A DNA stretch of 64,000 nt, taken from assembly GCA_963663775.1 (NCBI GenBank), contig OY760624.1, forward strand, positions 2,108,001 to 2,172,000, written 5' to 3'. The stretch comes from G963663775 sp963663775 (GTDB lineage: Bacteria > Bacillota > Clostridia > Oscillospirales > Butyricicoccaceae). The translations under genes and the position numbers were made by a program. Shown in pieces: positions 61,182 through 64,000 of this stretch (position 1 is the stretch's first letter; every line of letters begins with the position of its first letter). Below the pieces are notes generated by a model. It had not been told where the DNA came from, ran no database searches, and saw only the letters and a program-made list of their open reading frames with translations.

Positions 61182-62246
61182 ATGGCGAAATTCATGCTAT
61201 GTATTGATGGAATGGAAGAGGACGGAACAGCCCTGCTTGGTGTCCCGTGCGATGGCTTGGCAGCGGTTGGCACCGTGTGCACCGTGCCGACGGGCAAGAC
61301 AGCGGACAGCTTAGGGTGCATCCTGCGGCTGCTGGGTGCGGCAGAACATGAGATTCCGCAGGGACGTGCGGCGTTGGAAGCACTTGCTGTAGGGATGCCG
61401 CTGGAGCGAACGGATGCGGTTTTGCGGGGGACATTGTGTGCGGTAGATGCGGACGGACGGCTGCAAGCACCCGCATACGGCAACTGTGCGGCGCAGTTTG
61501 CACAGCTGCTGGCAGGCCTGCCGCAGGGATGGGCGCTGCATCCGCTGAGTGGGTATCGGTGTCTGCTGCATGTGCCAAACGGTGCGGAAGCATTGGCAGA
61601 GCTAACCACTTTGCCGCCGCATCAGCATTTTGGCGAGCCGGCAGAGCAATGCCTGCCGAAAGGCGGTGTGTTGGGAGAATTGCTGGGAGCGTTTGCACGG
61701 CGCAGTACACAGGCTTTGTCGGGCTGGATGCTGCTGCCGTGGGGACAGAGTGCGCCAAGCAGGCTCACGCCCCTGCAAAAACGCATGGGGATTCATGCCG
61801 CTATGGTTTGTCATGCGGAAATCGTGCGTGGTATTGCATGCGCCCTTGGAATGGCGTGTCCGCAGGTTGCAGGAGCAACGGCGGATGTGGACACCGACTT
61901 GCAGGAAAAGCTGCATGCGGCATGGACACTGGCACAGCGGCAGGATTTGGTGTGCATCCATGTCAATGGCTGTGACGAGGCGGGACATCGGCAGGACAGC
62001 ACGCAGAAGCAAACATTTTTGCAGAAGATTTACAAACAACTGCTGATACCGCTGCAGCAATCCCTGCAAGCGGGAGATTGTCTGCTGCTGTGTTCTGACC
62101 ATCGCACCAGCAGCGCAAGCGGTGCACATGAGAATGGGGCGGTGCAGTTTTGGCTCTATGGAAACGGACGTGCCGCTCCGCAGGAATATCATTTTACGGA
62201 TGCGGGTGCGCCATTGCGGCTGCTGCTCGGTGCAGAAGGGGGATAA
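61182..62246 (+). CDS. ApgM-like phosphoglycerate mutase-family protein; candidate alpha-ribazole phosphatase
   Basis: Alkaline-phosphatase-superfamily protein of 354 residues. The C-terminal half keeps the ApgM metal-site pattern: GATADVDTDLQEKLHAAWTL, LVCIHVNGCDEAGHRQDSTQ and LLLCSDHRTSSASGAHENGA. The N-terminus has the first metal motif in MLCIDGMEEDGTA, and TADSLGCILRLLG stands where mutases carry the catalytic Ser (usually GSDVA). Glycolytic function is unlikely for a gene between cobD and cobQ. The operon has no CobC-type phosphatase, so removing phosphate from alpha-ribazole-5'-phosphate or from the cobamide phosphate is a sensible guess. Another SEED-type label for this family is a homoserine kinase analogue, which would relate to CobD's threonine phosphate. 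Confidence 0.7.
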   Translation: MAKFMLCIDGMEEDGTALLGVPCDGLAAVGTVCTVPTGKTADSLGCILRLLGAAEHEIPQGRAALEALAVGMPLERTDAVLRGTLCAVDADGRLQAPAYGNCAAQFAQLLAGLPQGWALHPLSGYRCLLHVPNGAEALAELTTLPPHQHFGEPAEQCLPKGGVLGELLGAFARRSTQALSGWMLLPWGQSAPSRLTPLQKRMGIHAAMVCHAEIVRGIACALGMACPQVAGATADVDTDLQEKLHAAWTLAQRQDLVCIHVNGCDEAGHRQDSTQKQTFLQKIYKQLLIPLQQSLQAGDCLLLCSDHRTSSASGAHENGAVQFWLYGNGRAAPQEYHFTDAGAPLRLLLGAEGG

Positions 62247-62248
62247 AC

Positions 62249-63751
62249 ATGGCAAAGGCAATTATGGTGCAGGGTACAACCTCCAATGCGGGCAAAAGCC
62301 TGCTGACAGCGGCACTTTGTCGCATTTTTAAGCAAGACGGCTATCGTGTTGCGCCATTTAAGGCGCAAAATATGGCGCTGAACTCCTATATCACGGCAGA
62401 TGGCATGGAAATGGGGCGTGCGCAGGTGATGCAGGCAGAGGCGGCAGGCATTGCGCCCGATGTGCGCATGAACCCGATTTTGCTCAAGCCGACAAGTGAC
62501 AGCGGTTCGCAGGTGATTGTCAATGGCAAGGCGATGGGCAACCGCTCCGCACAGGCGTATTATGCGGAAAAGTCCCGCCTGCGCCCGCTCGTGCAGCAAG
62601 CATACGATAGCCTTGCGGCGGAATATGAAATTATCGTGATAGAGGGGGCGGGCAGCCCTGCGGAAATCAATCTGCGGCAGGATGACTTGGTCAACATGGG
62701 CATGGCAAAAATGGCAAATGCCCCTGTGCTGTTGGTGGGGGACATTGACCGAGGCGGGGTGTTCGCAGCGCTTTATGGCACGGTGGCTTTGCTGGAGCCG
62801 GACGAACAGGCGATGATTTGCGGACTGGTCATCAATAAATTTCGAGGGGATGTCGAAATCTTAAAACCAGGACTGCGTATGCTGGAGGAACGTGTACACA
62901 AGCCTGTCCTTGGGGTGGTGCCGTTTACACCGCTGGATATTGATGACGAGGACAGCCTGTCGGAACGCTTGCAGGGCAGTGCTGCACCCGCAAGCATCAA
63001 AATCGTTGTGCCGCGCCTGCCACGGTTGTCAAACTTTACAGATTTCAATGCATTGGGACGCATCGAGGGCGTTTGTGTGGTCTATGCAACGCATCCAAAT
63101 CAATTTACGGATGCGGATTTGATAGTGCTGCCAGGCAGTAAAAACACTATGGATGACCTCAAATGGCTGCGGCAAAACGGCATGGAGGCGCAAATTCAAA
63201 GGTTGGCGACATCGGGCACACCCGTGTTTGGCGTGTGCGGCGGATACCAGATGATGGGGCAGCGTTTGGCGGACCCCCATGGCATGGAAGGCGGCGGCGA
63301 AATCACGGGAATGGGACTGCTGCCGACAGAAACCACTTTTGAGCAAGAAAAAATGACCACGCAGGTGACAGGTGCAGTGCTCTCCGCCGATGGGGTGCTT
63401 TCTGCGCTGTCCGGTGCACCGCTGACGGGTTATGAAATCCATATGGGACGCACGAGTTTGCTGGAAAATGGAAAACCCCTCACAACGATTGTGCGGGATG
63501 GACAGGCGGTGCAGGAGGGATGCCAGCACGGCAGCTGCTACGGCACCTATGTACATGGTATCTTTGACAGCGAAGCGGTGGCACGGGCAATGGTGGGCGC
63601 ACTGCTGACCCGCCGTGGCTTATCGACAGAAACGGTACAGGCATTTGATGCCGAAGCCTATAAACAGGAACAGTATGATAAACTGGCGGCGGTGGTGCGG
63701 CAGTCGCTGGATATGGAAGCGGTATACCGCATTTTGGAGGCAGGCGTATGA
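62249..63751 (+). CDS. cobQ: Cobyric acid synthase (CobQ/CbiP)
   Basis: ATP- and glutamine-dependent enzyme of 500 residues that amidates side chains b, d, e and g. Signatures: MVQGTTSNAGKSLLTAALCR (P-loop), PFKAQNMALNSYITADGMEM, GRAQVMQAEAAGIAPDVRMN, NPILLKPTSDSGSQVIVNGK, VEGAGSPAEINL-like VIEGAGSPAEINLRQDD, VLPGSKNTMDDLKWLRQNG, catalytic Cys in PVFGVCGGYQMMG, and the His in CYGTYVHGIFDSE. Confidence 0.96.
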   Translation: MAKAIMVQGTTSNAGKSLLTAALCRIFKQDGYRVAPFKAQNMALNSYITADGMEMGRAQVMQAEAAGIAPDVRMNPILLKPTSDSGSQVIVNGKAMGNRSAQAYYAEKSRLRPLVQQAYDSLAAEYEIIVIEGAGSPAEINLRQDDLVNMGMAKMANAPVLLVGDIDRGGVFAALYGTVALLEPDEQAMICGLVINKFRGDVEILKPGLRMLEERVHKPVLGVVPFTPLDIDDEDSLSERLQGSAAPASIKIVVPRLPRLSNFTDFNALGRIEGVCVVYATHPNQFTDADLIVLPGSKNTMDDLKWLRQNGMEAQIQRLATSGTPVFGVCGGYQMMGQRLADPHGMEGGGEITGMGLLPTETTFEQEKMTTQVTGAVLSADGVLSALSGAPLTGYEIHMGRTSLLENGKPLTTIVRDGQAVQEGCQHGSCYGTYVHGIFDSEAVARAMVGALLTRRGLSTETVQAFDAEAYKQEQYDKLAAVVRQSLDMEAVYRILEAGV

Positions 63752-64000
63752 CAAAACAAGGCTTGGTGCATATTTACTGCGGAGATGGCAAGGGAAAAAC
63801 AACCGCCGCCATGGGATTGGCACTGCGTTGTGCAGGGCATGATGAAAAGGTGGTTGTGGCGCAGTTTTTGAAGGATGGCACTTCGGGGGAGTGCAGGCTG
63901 CTGGATGCGCTGCCAAATGTGCAGCTGCTTTCCTGCAATCCATATGGAAAGTTTTCCTTTCAAATGAGCCAGCAGGAGAAAACGGAAACACGCACCGCCA
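63748..64000 (+). CDS. cobO: Corrinoid adenosyltransferase, BtuR/CobO type, 3' end outside window
   Basis: First 84 codons of an ATP:corrinoid adenosyltransferase, which adds the upper adenosyl ligand. The P-loop GLVHIYCGDGKGKTTAAMGL and the following ALRCAGHDEKVVVAQFLKDG are typical of the BtuR/CobA(St)/CobO family. The ATG at 63748 overlaps the cobQ stop. The gene continues past the right edge. Confidence 0.93.
   Translation, partial: MTKQGLVHIYCGDGKGKTTAAMGLALRCAGHDEKVVVAQFLKDGTSGECRLLDALPNVQLLSCNPYGKFSFQMSQQEKTETRTA

Overview
The window looks like chromosome of an anaerobic, endospore-forming member of class Clostridia, possibly a gut-type Oscillospirales relative (an inference from gene content, not from a marker gene). 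It carries spoIIID, spmAB, an AbrB/SpoVT-type regulator, strong AGGAGG ribosome-binding sites, an S-layer-homology surface protein, FeoB iron uptake and the oxygen-independent (early cobalt) B12 pathway. No rRNA, tRNA or CRISPR array was seen.

Layout. 1-7.6 kb: a two-component system (5'-truncated LytS-like kinase and SARP-like response regulator) followed by a 1881-residue repetitive SLH-anchored surface protein. 7.7-10.2 kb: a sensor kinase gene on the minus strand that is dead three times over. An IS110-family element sits between its HAMP and HisKA parts, it has an in-frame stop where a Trp is expected, and its 5' end is missing. The IS transposase is itself frameshifted at a perfect 19-bp inverted repeat. 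10.3-13.2 kb: small minus-strand genes (C39-like protein, DUF2156 acyltransferase-like protein, flavin oxidoreductase with a MerR-type promoter). 13.5-16.4 kb: a sulfur/methionine locus (LysR, metE-like stub, O-acetylhomoserine sulfhydrylase) and a chemoreceptor remnant. 16.4-18.5 kb: a GGDEF-GGDEF-EAL protein. 18.5-23.6 kb: an iron locus (three FeoA proteins, flavodoxin, FeoB, Cys-rich FeoB partner, DtxR-type regulator, one unknown gene) with several copies of a TTAGC-N4-GCTAA operator, two of them at the start of near-consensus promoters. 23.6-25.5 kb: sporulation genes. 25.9-42.1 kb: housekeeping and envelope genes (chemoreceptor, aminotransferase, trpS, a TagO/WecA-like transferase with a UDP-GlcNAc 2-epimerase, an aluminium-resistance-type PLP lyase, NfeD/SPFH pair, a polyferredoxin with two FMN-binding domains, an amino-acid permease, a signal-less sugar-binding protein and a secreted ferritin-like protein).

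42.2-64 kb: a cobalamin riboswitch with a terminator, then at least 20 tightly packed, mostly overlapping genes in one direction: cbiD, cbiL, cbiF, cbiG, hemA, cbiH, cbiJ fused to a precorrin-2 dehydrogenase domain, hemC, cobA-hemD, hemB, hemL, cbiET, cbiA, cobT, cobU, cobS, a half-size CobU-like gene, cbiB, cobD, an ApgM-like phosphatase-family gene, cobQ/cbiP, and the start of the corrinoid adenosyltransferase gene. These cover synthesis from glutamyl-tRNA to adenosylcobamide, except that cbiC, the cobalt chelatase (cbiK/cbiX), a CobC-type alpha-ribazole phosphatase and a cobalt transporter are not in the window. The tetrapyrrole genes (hemA, C, D, B, L) lie inside the riboswitch-controlled operon, which suggests that ALA and uroporphyrinogen III synthesis serves B12. 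The most promising leads are the ApgM-like gene as the missing phosphatase, the CbiJ-dehydrogenase fusion, the CobU-like half gene, the iron operator set with a promoter that runs straight into a terminator, and the duplicated spoIIID leader hairpin.
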